Assembly: GCF_000520975.1 (NCBI RefSeq)
Contig: NZ_JACB01000042.1
Coordinates: 38,489-102,488, forward strand
Source: Aquimarina megaterium XH134
Lineage (GTDB): Bacteria; Bacteroidota; Bacteroidia; Flavobacteriales; Flavobacteriaceae
Length of the DNA: 64,000 nt
Direction of reading: 5' to 3'
Shown here piece after piece: positions 42,525 through 49,789 of the stretch; position 1 is the stretch's first letter, and each line of letters starts with the position of its first letter. Below the pieces are notes generated by a model. The model worked only from the letters and a program-made list of their open reading frames with translations. It did not search any database and was not told the DNA's origin. A program made the position numbers and the translations under genes.

Positions 42525-43841
42525 ATGGGTACTTTTCAGATAGAAGGAGGGCATCAGCTCAAAGGGGAAATTACACCTCAGGGCGCCAAAAATGAAGCCT
42601 TACAAATTCTTTGCGCAGTATTATTAACACCAGAAGAAGTTATAATTTCTAATATTCCTGATATACGAGATGTAAATAAATTAATAGACATTCTCAGAAA
42701 TTTAGGAGTGAAAATTCAAAAATTAGGAAAAGGAAAATACTCTTTTAAGAGTGATGAACTTAATTTAGAATACCTGGAGAGTGAACAGTTTAAGAAAGAA
42801 GGAAGTGGTCTTAGAGGTTCTATTATGATTGTTGGACCTTTGTTAGCAAGGTTTGGTAAAGGATATATTCCTCGCCCGGGAGGTGATAAAATAGGAAGAA
42901 GACGTTTGGATACCCACTTTGAAGGGTTTATTAATCTTGGTGCAGAATTTAGATATAATAAAGAAGAACGTTTTTATGGTGTCGAGGCACCAGAAGGTTT
43001 AACAGGTACCTATATGTTACTTGATGAAGCTTCGGTAACCGGTACTGCAAATATTGTAATGGCAGCTGTACTTGCCAAAGGTACAACTACAATTTATAAT
43101 GCAGCCTGCGAACCTTATTTACAGCAGTTATGTAAGATGCTTAATGCTATGGGAGCAAAAATCTCTGGTGTGGGCTCTAATTTGTTAGTGATTGATGGAG
43201 TTAAAGCTTTAGGTGGATGTGAACACCGTGTACTACCTGATATGATCGAGATTGGATCATGGATAGGATTAGCTGCTATGACAAAAAGTGAAATTACTAT
43301 TAAAAATGTAAGCTGGGAAAACCTGGGATTGATCCCAAACACATTTAGAAAATTAGGAATTACCCTGGAGCGGGTAGGGGATGATATTTATATCCCTGCA
43401 CATACGAATGGATACCAGATCGAAAGTTATATTGATGGTTCATTTATGACCATTGCAGATGCTCCATGGCCTGGATTTACCCCCGATTTATTGAGTATCG
43501 TTTTGGTTATAGCTACTCAAGCAAGAGGAGAAGTAATGGTGCACCAAAAAATGTTCGAGAGTCGTTTATTCTTTGTAGATAAGCTTATTGATATGGGGGC
43601 AAAAATTATTTTATGTGACCCGCATAGAGCTACAATTATTGGTCATGATTTTCAGTCTACATTAAAAGCAACTACAATGGTGTCTCCCGATATTAGAGCT
43701 GGAATATCATTATTAATTGCTGCATTAAGTGCTAAGGGAACATCAACTATTCATAATATCGAACAAATTGATCGTGGATATGAAAATATTGACGAACGCC
43801 TTAGAGCAATAGGAGCTAAGATTATTAGGGTTGAGGTGTAA
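42525..43841 (+). CDS. murA: UDP-N-acetylglucosamine 1-carboxyvinyltransferase, Asp-type active site
   Basis: 438 residues. Transfers enolpyruvate from PEP to UDP-GlcNAc, the first committed step of peptidoglycan synthesis. Conserved parts: PQGAKNEALQILCAVLL, IVGPLLARFGKG, ASVTGTANIVMAAVLAKG, APWPGFTPDLLSIV. The loop that normally reads PGGCxIG reads PGGDKIG here: Asp121 replaces the catalytic Cys that fosfomycin attacks (Cys115 in E. coli). Asp at this site keeps activity in other bacteria and confers fosfomycin insensitivity, so this cell should be resistant. Confidence 0.97.
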   Translation: MGTFQIEGGHQLKGEITPQGAKNEALQILCAVLLTPEEVIISNIPDIRDVNKLIDILRNLGVKIQKLGKGKYSFKSDELNLEYLESEQFKKEGSGLRGSIMIVGPLLARFGKGYIPRPGGDKIGRRRLDTHFEGFINLGAEFRYNKEERFYGVEAPEGLTGTYMLLDEASVTGTANIVMAAVLAKGTTTIYNAACEPYLQQLCKMLNAMGAKISGVGSNLLVIDGVKALGGCEHRVLPDMIEIGSWIGLAAMTKSEITIKNVSWENLGLIPNTFRKLGITLERVGDDIYIPAHTNGYQIESYIDGSFMTIADAPWPGFTPDLLSIVLVIATQARGEVMVHQKMFESRLFFVDKLIDMGAKIILCDPHRATIIGHDFQSTLKATTMVSPDIRAGISLLIAALSAKGTSTIHNIEQIDRGYENIDERLRAIGAKIIRVEV

Positions 43842-43995
43842 TATATGCGTGTTTTTGATGTAAGAGATTAGATAACTAGCTGCAGACCTTTGATTCATAT
43901 GTCATTTCTTATGGTTTGAACGATTGCATAAAGGCCAAAAAAGAATTTTGGATATCTTTTATTTCTTTGAAATGTATTGTTTTTAATGCTAAGAA

Positions 43996-45888
43996 TTAGA
44001 CTGTTGTTTGAGATACTTTGGTGTATGGAATAGTAAAATAAAATGTAGATCCTTTACCTTTTTTACTTTCTAACCAAATTTTTCCTGTTAGCATTTCGAC
44101 ATAGGCTTTGGCAATAGATAATCCAATACCTGCACCTTCTAGCGCATAGCGATCTTCGAGATCTGCCTGTACAAATCGTTCAAAAATAGCTTTCTGACGA
44201 TCTTTTGCAATCCCCATACCAGTATCTTTTACATAAAATTGAAGAATATCTTTATCTCTTAGATATCCAAATTCAATTCCTCCTTCATTCGTGTACTTAA
44301 TAGCATTTTTTATTAAGTTAGAAAGGATTGCATTAAATTTTTCTTTATCGGTTTTGATGGTTGCATCTTCTGTTGATAAATCATTTGATAATGATAGAAC
44401 AATATCTTTTTTATCTGTTTGCGGTTTAAAGAGGTTAAATAAATACTTGGTTTGTTTGTTGATGTCAACCTCTTCGATATTGACTTTAACCTGATCTGCG
44501 GCTATTCTGGAGATATCGATAATATCCCTGATAATATTAAGCATGCGTGCTCCACTTTCTTTGATAAGATCCAGATACAGCTGTTGTTCGTCACCGGTAA
44601 GTTTAGGTTCGTTTAAGAGTTCTGCAAGACCAAGAATACCATTCATGGGAGTTCTTATTTCGTGACTCATATTAGCAAGAAAAGCAGATTTAAGGCGATC
44701 GCTTTCTTCGGCTTTTTCCTTTAATCGACTTAGCTCAATTTCATATAACTTAATATCTGTGATATCTGTTAGAGTACCAACATACCCAATAATTTGATGT
44801 TTATCATTGTACTCGGGTATAGCACGACCTAATACCCAAGTTACCGTACCGTCGGGTTTAAGAAATCGGTATTCGGCATCAGAGGTTTCTTTTTTATCTG
44901 TAGCCGAATACCATCCTTGTTTTAGTCTTTTTCTATCCTCTGGATGTACTGCATTAAGCCATCCATCATTTAAGGCTTCTTCTTGTGATAACCCCGAGAT
45001 GGAACACCATTTGGGATTAACAAATATGGTCTTTCCATCACTTTGAGTCATAAATACACCTACCGGTATCAGATTGGTTAATGTTTGATATCTGCCTTTG
45101 GTGAATTGAGCTGCTTTTTCGGCTACTTCATATTTTTGTTTGTACGTTAGGGAATGAAAAATATCTTTAAAAGTAAGATAATTTACATGGTAGGTTTCTT
45201 TTTCAAAATACTTTAGATATAACGTAAATATTACACTATAAAAAATAGCCATAGATCCCTTTGATAATAACCCTGATAACAAGAGTTTTGGTATGTTTTC
45301 AAAATACCAAAACGAGCCTAGTGTAAAAAAGATAGCATCAAAACTAAGTACTAGTACCATAGTAAACATTACTCTAAGAAATAAGCTAGAAGTATGTTTT
45401 GAGATAAATTCGTATAAAAATATGATCAATATGGCATCCAGGTAAAGTACTCCTGTTCCTACAAATAGTACCAGTACATTCGTATAGAAGAAATCTGTAG
45501 AAATTTCGAAAGGATTATAGCTATAAGCTCCTTCCATATTCATTCTAAAAGCAAGTAAAAGAAAGCATAATACAATATTGGCTATAACTAATGCATAAAT
45601 TAGTTTTCGAGCTGTAGTTGCATCTTCTTTGATGTATATTAAAAGTATGGCAAAAAGTGTAGCAGAAAATAAAACAGATGAACCCGGAGAAACTACAATA
45701 GCATCAGAGATTTTAAAGTAAAGCGTACTGGCCATAAAAACCTGTACAAACTGAAATAATCCCAAAGAAGCGAATAGCACTCCTAAGCCTATTATCGTTC
45801 GCAAACGAAACAGTAGTAATATTAGGAAGGCAACAACAAATCCTTGAAAAAGAAAAATTAAGATTTGATAGAAAATTAGTGTGTCCAT
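43996..45888 (-). CDS. PAS-domain sensor histidine kinase with multi-helix membrane sensor
   Basis: 630 residues. About 1-240: seven or eight membrane helices with short loops and a conserved-looking PGSSVLFSATLFAILLIYIK, a membrane sensor module I cannot name with confidence. About 265-385: PAS/PAC domain (GVFMTQSDGKTIFVNPKWCS, GYVGTLTDITDI). Then HisKA with the phosphoacceptor in FLANMSHEIRTPMNGI, and HATPase_c (NLIKNAIKYTNEGG, DTGMGI, GAGIGLSIAKAYVEML, GKGSTFYFTIP). No receiver domain and no adjacent regulator, so an orphan kinase. It converges on murA with 154 bases between them and no clear terminator. Confidence 0.9.
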   Translation of the reverse strand: MDTLIFYQILIFLFQGFVVAFLILLLFRLRTIIGLGVLFASLGLFQFVQVFMASTLYFKISDAIVVSPGSSVLFSATLFAILLIYIKEDATTARKLIYALVIANIVLCFLLLAFRMNMEGAYSYNPFEISTDFFYTNVLVLFVGTGVLYLDAILIIFLYEFISKHTSSLFLRVMFTMVLVLSFDAIFFTLGSFWYFENIPKLLLSGLLSKGSMAIFYSVIFTLYLKYFEKETYHVNYLTFKDIFHSLTYKQKYEVAEKAAQFTKGRYQTLTNLIPVGVFMTQSDGKTIFVNPKWCSISGLSQEEALNDGWLNAVHPEDRKRLKQGWYSATDKKETSDAEYRFLKPDGTVTWVLGRAIPEYNDKHQIIGYVGTLTDITDIKLYEIELSRLKEKAEESDRLKSAFLANMSHEIRTPMNGILGLAELLNEPKLTGDEQQLYLDLIKESGARMLNIIRDIIDISRIAADQVKVNIEEVDINKQTKYLFNLFKPQTDKKDIVLSLSNDLSTEDATIKTDKEKFNAILSNLIKNAIKYTNEGGIEFGYLRDKDILQFYVKDTGMGIAKDRQKAIFERFVQADLEDRYALEGAGIGLSIAKAYVEMLTGKIWLESKKGKGSTFYFTIPYTKVSQTTV

Positions 45889-46260
45889 AAGAGTCTAATG
45901 CTACATTTAATAGGCGTTTTTAGATTCTTTGGTTAACCTATTTGTGTATAACATATAATTTTTAAGCCCCTTAAAGCTACGAACAATTGTTAAAACATTA
46001 GATATATAAACCCTTAAAAAACGATTTTTAATTAGTAATTATTACTTGTGATTACACAAAAAAAAGGGATTAAGATGTATATTATGTTGATTTACAGTTT
46101 GTTTTTACTTTAGTTAGGTTTGTTTTGATTTTTTTTAAAATGAGAAGATATACTTATAATTGGTATAAGTGCTTAAAATGGAACTTAGGATTTGATATAG
46201 ATAAAAAAAACCTGTCATTTTTGACAGGTTATAGTGCTTTAAAAAATTAAGTAGTATATA
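45889..46260. other. 372-base gap upstream of the sensor kinase
   Basis: A+T-rich, no gene seen. It holds the leader of the minus-strand kinase and, at 46206-46230, the terminator of the cold-shock gene. Confidence 0.4.
46203..46230 (-). terminator. Terminator of the cold-shock gene
   Basis: Stem AACCTGTCA (46230-46222 on the minus strand) with TGACAGGTT (46217-46209) and a short A-rich loop, followed by a T run on the minus strand; 30 bases after the stop. Confidence 0.85.
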
Positions 46261-46452
46261 TTAAATTACTTTTACATTTACTGCGTTTAATCCTTTTTTG
46301 CCTTCTTGCAAATCAAATTCTACTACATCCCCTTCTCGAATTTCGTCGATTAGTCCAGAGATGTGTACAAAATGTTCTTTGTTAGAATCTTCTTCAGTGA
46401 TAAATCCAAATCCTTTGGCATCGTTGAAAAATTTTACTGTTCCTTTGTTCAT
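46261..46452 (-). CDS. CspA-family cold-shock protein
   Basis: 63 residues, a complete cold-shock domain: MNKGTVKFFNDAKGFGFITE with RNP1 KGFGFI, RNP2 in EHFVHISGL, and the end EGKKGLNAVNVKVI. Binds single-stranded RNA and acts as an RNA chaperone. A TATCTTTG at 46489-46482 on the minus strand, 30 bases before the ATG, is the probable -7 element. Confidence 0.96.
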   Translation of the reverse strand: MNKGTVKFFNDAKGFGFITEEDSNKEHFVHISGLIDEIREGDVVEFDLQEGKKGLNAVNVKVI

Positions 46453-46481
46453 TGTTAAAATTTAAATTAGTTAATAAAAAT

Positions 46482-46489
46482 CAAAGATA
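46482..46489 (-). promoter_or_regulatory. Probable -7 element for the cold-shock gene
   Basis: TATCTTTG on the minus strand fits TAnnTTTG. A TTG lies 26 bases upstream, further than the usual 19, so the -33 half is uncertain. Confidence 0.45.
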
Positions 46490-46659
46490 ACGCCAAATAT
46501 CTAAATGATCATCATCAAGATGTTTTTTACTTTACTTGTTAACACAATTTTTAAGTGTTTATTGCTAATATAGGTATAAAATAATTAATTTGACAAATCT
46601 CAAAGACTCCTGAATACATATAATATACAGTTATAAATGATTGTATATTATGTAATTAC

Positions 46660-47136
46660 TTAAAAAAGTAGTTTTTGTAATTCTAATGTATAGTCGTACT
46701 GTAAATCTTCGTGCAGTACTGTAATCTTCTTTTTGATAGCTGATGTTTCGCGATGATAGATGTTTTTGAGAACTGTATTTTTTTGTATAGAAGGAGTGAA
46801 GTTTTTTAACTTTTTGCAAAAATAAAGAAGCAATTCTATTTCGGTTTCTTTGTTTTTCGAATATCGAATATATTTCTTTATCGTACGCAAAATTTTTCGA
46901 ATACTCTTTTTAATATAATAATATGATGTGGTGTTGATCATTTCGAATTGCTCATCAATTTCTCTATGTATGCTTATGATATATTCTTCTTCATGGGTTG
47001 ATTCGAATAATAAATAGGTAAGTAATTCTTTATTTTCTTTTTTAAATCGGGATAGACGAAGACATAATTCTATAAGCTCCTGGTGTGAACGATCTGTTAA
47101 TTCGGTTTTTAGTTCTTTTACGGTAGCAGTTTTCAT
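46660..47136 (-). CDS. Uncharacterised helical basic protein
   Basis: 158 residues, all helical by inspection, Lys/Glu-rich, no signal peptide. Begins MKTATVKELKTELTDRSHQE, a pattern like the start of short helical DNA- or RNA-associated proteins, then LIELCLRLSRFKKENKELLT and a central basic helix IKKSIRKILRTIKKYIRYSK. I believe related proteins exist in other flavobacteria, but no named family was recognised. It stands alone between the cold-shock gene and the small-gene island. Confidence 0.75.
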   Translation of the reverse strand: MKTATVKELKTELTDRSHQELIELCLRLSRFKKENKELLTYLLFESTHEEEYIISIHREIDEQFEMINTTSYYYIKKSIRKILRTIKKYIRYSKNKETEIELLLYFCKKLKNFTPSIQKNTVLKNIYHRETSAIKKKITVLHEDLQYDYTLELQKLLF

Positions 47137-47531
47137 CTATACGTAGTGCTTGTTTTATGGTGATACTTTTCCTGTATGCAATTTAAATAAAACAATAGTT
47201 TCTAACCGCTAACTCATTTTTAACTTATAACAATAGTATATCGGCACTTTGATCCTTTTATACCAAGATAACTTTATGTTTTTTGTACTTTTTTTGATAA
47301 CTGTTTGATATGTAAATCGTTGATGGATAAGGCTTGTTAGAGTTATTAACATGGTTATTAACAATAAAAGTAGGTTTTTACGTGTTAATTATTAATAAAA
47401 ATAGATAAATAAGGTATTATATCGTTATTATTGTAGTTTTAAACAAATTATTAACATTAAATCAACAAATAATTTGGAATATTGTTAATAACTTGTTATA
47501 TTACAGGTAATTAACCTTAAATCACACAATT
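47137..47531. other. 395-base gap rich in TTAT/TAAC motifs
   Basis: Very A+T-rich with repeated TTATTAAC-like words between about 47340 and 47520, ahead of the 32-residue peptide gene. No TAnnTTTG promoter was found, so either transcription comes from another signal or this is a binding region. No coding frame recognised. Confidence 0.4.
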
Positions 47532-47630
47532 ATGAATCATTTTTATTCCACTTTTGGGTTGAATTTTAAGAGTATTGTAAATTTTTTAAGAGAACTCCCT
47601 AAGGCTTCTAGTTATGCAATTCGTAAGTAA
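47532..47630 (+). CDS. Possible 32-residue peptide gene
   Basis: A short frame starting MNHFYSTFGLNFKSIVNFLR and ending in a lysine, basic and amphipathic. Support: the A-rich start region AATCACACAATT typical of translated genes here, and a strong terminator 43 bases after the stop, so the unit has an end of its own. It could be a small peptide, a leader peptide, or part of a noncoding RNA read by chance. No family recognised. Confidence 0.4.
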   Translation: MNHFYSTFGLNFKSIVNFLRELPKASSYAIRK

Positions 47631-47673
47631 TAGAGATATAACAAATTTTGGGCATTTGTTTTTTAAATCTATC

Positions 47674-47707
47674 AAAGGGATTATTTTTTGGTAATCCCTT
47701 TTTTATA
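47674..47707 (+). terminator. Terminator of the 32-residue peptide unit
   Basis: Stem AAAGGGATTA (47674-47683) with TAATCCCTTT (47692-47701), 8-base loop, then T run. Confidence 0.85.
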
Positions 47708-47867
47708 TTTGTATATATAAGAAGTAAGGCAAATGAGAAGATTTTACTTAGAATTATCCTTAGGTAATAGTATATATCTTTATAGAATACACTTCTAATA
47801 GGTTTTAATTATCTTCTTTTATCACTAGATTACATGCTTTTAATCTAAGATCAAGACTAATCTATGA

Positions 47868-47907
47868 ACTCACCCCATTTTTAAATTTAGCTAAAAATAG
47901 GATGAGT
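47868..47907 (-). other. 16-bp hairpin at the 3' side of the leader-peptide gene
   Basis: ACTCATCCTATTTTTA and TAAAAATGGGGTGAGT pair over all 16 positions on the minus strand, two of them as G-U; read on the plus strand those two are A-C mismatches. The pairing therefore favours the minus transcript, that is the RNA of the peptide gene ending 15 bases away. There is no T run, so it is more likely a 3' stabiliser than a plain terminator. Confidence 0.6.
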
Positions 47908-47921
47908 ATGTTTACATAGAA

Positions 47922-48128
47922 CTATCCATAAACTGGGTAACATTCCCATCCATGGTTTATAAGAAAGTCAGCATTTTTAACATCCTGTTCTAAAGTTCTT
48001 CCATTAACAGTTTTTTCACAAGTCCAACTTGTAGGTTTAGGATCAAGGGTTGAGCTCATGTTTCCGGCATTAATAGCGGATAGGTTAGATAATTTGAATT
48101 TTTTGAGATCTTTAAGAGTATTTTTCAT
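47922..48128 (-). CDS. Bacteriocin/RiPP-precursor-like peptide with leader, 68 residues
   Basis: N-terminus MKNTLKDLKKFKLSNLSAIN followed by an Ala-Gly, close to the leader pattern (LKKLKLxNLS...) of Bacteroidota natural-product precursors that are cut after a small-residue pair. The presumed core of about 45 residues has two cysteines and several aromatic residues (TSWTCEKTVNG, HGWECYPVYG). No modification enzyme, peptidase-ABC exporter or immunity gene was recognised nearby, so it is an orphan precursor or a diverged toxin-like peptide. Confidence 0.6.
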   Translation of the reverse strand: MKNTLKDLKKFKLSNLSAINAGNMSSTLDPKPTSWTCEKTVNGRTLEQDVKNADFLINHGWECYPVYG

Positions 48129-48512
48129 AATATATTTTAAAATTAAACATACTTCTAAAGTATAATTATTAAGCGACCATATTGTGGGTAGTTTATAAGT
48201 GTAAGGAAAATTTGGCTAAATGAAATAGCTAAATTTATAAGCGCAAGAAACATGATTTCAGAATGGAAACTATTTTAATTTAATAAGCTCTATGGAAAAT
48301 TACAAGAACATAAAATAACCCTATTGTATCTTAGAGTTATAATAAAAAATGGCTGGCATATTGATTCTTCAATTACAGATCAAAAAAGAACAATCTGTGT
48401 ATTTGTAACCCTATAAAATTATTAACCCCAGAAAGTAAGTGTTGTCTTAAGTGTGGAAGGAAAGTTTATAATTGGTAGATTTACTTGGGGAAAAATTAAA
48501 TAATGTTTTATT
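48129..48512. other. 384-base gap with no clear gene
   Basis: Leader region of the minus-strand peptide gene, with an imperfect inverted repeat ATACTTCTAAAGTAT near 48149-48163 that could be a regulator site. Nothing else supported. Confidence 0.3.
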
Positions 48513-48731
48513 ATGAATCTTGGTTTCAAGGAATCAATAGATGCTCTTATTTTTAAAAAGATATTAGAAATAAAAAGCAAACGCCTAAAAGGATATATTA
48601 TCATAAACGTAGAGAACAAAATATGTAGACATCTAAAATCTGATCTAAAAAAAGAAGGCATAATAATCAAAGAAAACAAACTAGATATGATTTCTAATAA
48701 TCTGATGCAGTATAAGTTTGAGTGGGGTTAA
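48513..48731 (+). CDS. Small uncharacterised protein, 72 residues
   Basis: Begins MNLGFKESIDALIFKKILEI, basic, mixed helix and strand (KGYIIINVENKICRHLKSDL). Its C-terminus MQYKFEWG is matched by the start of the 37-residue gene 280 bases downstream (MEYKFEWW) with similar DNA, a sign of local duplication. First of four small plus-strand genes. No family recognised. Confidence 0.5.
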   Translation: MNLGFKESIDALIFKKILEIKSKRLKGYIIINVENKICRHLKSDLKKEGIIIKENKLDMISNNLMQYKFEWG

Positions 48732-48839
48732 AATCTACTGATAAAGAATTTAACTTGATTGCGGATTACCGTAAAGAAAAAATAAAGAGTAATTATAGAT
48801 TTGTTTATTGATAAAATCACTTTAATAAAGTAACAGTAA

Positions 48840-49004
48840 ATGATATATAAAATACTCTCTGATTCATCTGAAGAAAAACTGGAAAAAAAGGTTAATATTT
48901 ATTTAGATGATGAATGGAAACCTACAGGAGGAGTATCTGCTTTATTTTACGGAGGGCAATTAGGTGTTAGATATTTTCAATCTATTATTAAGAAAGAGAA
49001 ATAA
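48840..49004 (+). CDS. DUF1737-like protein, 54 residues
   Basis: Begins MIYKILSDSSEEKLEKKVNI and continues DDEWKPTGGVSALFYGG, then a Tyr-Phe-Gln-Ser ending. This is the DUF1737 pattern (start with a Tyr-Lys-Val/Ile strand, EELEKKVNELLxEGWKPxGG, end YxQAM). The fold is small and cytoplasmic; the function is unknown. Confidence 0.75.
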   Translation: MIYKILSDSSEEKLEKKVNIYLDDEWKPTGGVSALFYGGQLGVRYFQSIIKKEK

Positions 49005-49010
49005 AATAGA

Positions 49011-49124
49011 ATGGAATATAAGTTTGAATGGTGGCATTTAATCATTATGATTCACCTATGGTTATTATGTTTATGGTATATTGAGTACGTAAGAAATAGA
49101 AGGAATAAAAATAAATTTCAATAA
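49011..49124 (+). CDS. Single-span membrane peptide, 37 residues
   Basis: MEYKFEWWHLIIMIHLWLLC followed by a basic tail (VRNRRNKNKFQ): one hydrophobic helix with positive residues on the inside, as in small bacterial membrane proteins. It begins 6 bases after the DUF1737-like stop and ends 6 bases before the next gene, so the three are surely one transcript. Confidence 0.55.
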   Translation: MEYKFEWWHLIIMIHLWLLCLWYIEYVRNRRNKNKFQ

Positions 49125-49130
49125 ATAAAA

Positions 49131-49295
49131 ATGGACGAGTTAACAAAAAATGACATCGTACAACTAGAAACAGATAGTCCAAAAATGACTGTTAGCGGAG
49201 TTGATACAAACGGTTATGTTTTTTGTTCCTGGATTAATAGATTAGGAGCAGAGATGCGTGGTTCTTTTCCAATACATTTATTAAAAAATGAATAA
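49131..49295 (+). CDS. YodC-like (DUF2158) small protein, 54 residues
   Basis: Pattern of the YodC/DUF2158 family: NDIVQLETDSPKMTVSGVD near the start, then GYVFCSWIN and a final hydrophobic strand. Function unknown. Last gene of the small plus-strand run, ending at a strong terminator. Confidence 0.75.
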   Translation: MDELTKNDIVQLETDSPKMTVSGVDTNGYVFCSWINRLGAEMRGSFPIHLLKNE

Positions 49296-49330
49296 AAAAA
49301 AGCTACCCATAAATAGGTAGCTTTTTTTTA
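49295..49330. terminator. Bidirectional terminator between the small-gene run and the GG-leader peptide
   Basis: Stem AAAAAAAGCTACC (49295-49307) with GGTAGCTTTTTTT (49316-49328), A and T tracts on both sides, so it also serves the minus-strand peptide gene ending at 49336. Confidence 0.88.
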
Positions 49331-49335
49331 TATTG

Positions 49336-49554
49336 TTAGCGAACAATAAAACACTCCCCTTTTGGCACCAGGGATTCCCATCTTTGGACATCTTTTATAT
49401 GATGAAATGTGGTAGGATGTAATGAAGACCTTGAATGCCAACATTTGTATGTAATTTTTTCTTTAGAAATAGTTTGTATACCTCCTCCATAAATGGTTTT
49501 TAATTTCTTTTTTTCAATTTTGAAATTGCTGAATTTTTGTTGTAATGTTTTCAT
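49336..49554 (-). CDS. GG-leader (RiPP/bacteriocin-type) precursor peptide, 72 residues
   Basis: Leader MKTLQQKFSNFKIEKKKLKT followed by IYGGG: a charged, amphipathic leader ending in a double glycine at residues 23-24, as cut by peptidase-containing ABC exporters. The core of about 48 residues has two cysteines and is His/Ser/Lys-rich (CWHSRSSLHPTTFHHIKD, GECFIVR). The second leader peptide within 1.5 kb, with no sequence similarity in the core. No processing genes were recognised in the window. Confidence 0.65.
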   Translation of the reverse strand: MKTLQQKFSNFKIEKKKLKTIYGGGIQTISKEKITYKCWHSRSSLHPTTFHHIKDVQRWESLVPKGECFIVR

Positions 49555-49789
49555 GTTATATTTTTAAGTTATGTAGATCTATATTAATTGATTTTATTTA
49601 GACAATCTTGTTTGATTGGTAATTGTAATTAATTTAAGCATAAACGTATGTAGTAAATTTGTAAACGTTTATTGTGGAAACCATAAAATCAATATTTAAA
49701 CACATTATAGCATAATGTATTTTTGAGAATTTAAGTCTAAAACTAAAGGTTCTCTGAAACATCCTTTTAGAGAGTTTTACCTTTTCTAT

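Noticed and set aside
48422..48679. An 85-codon minus-strand frame opposite the 72-residue gene
   Set aside because: It is the antisense of the plus-strand frame, which has better residue content and fits the run of small genes.
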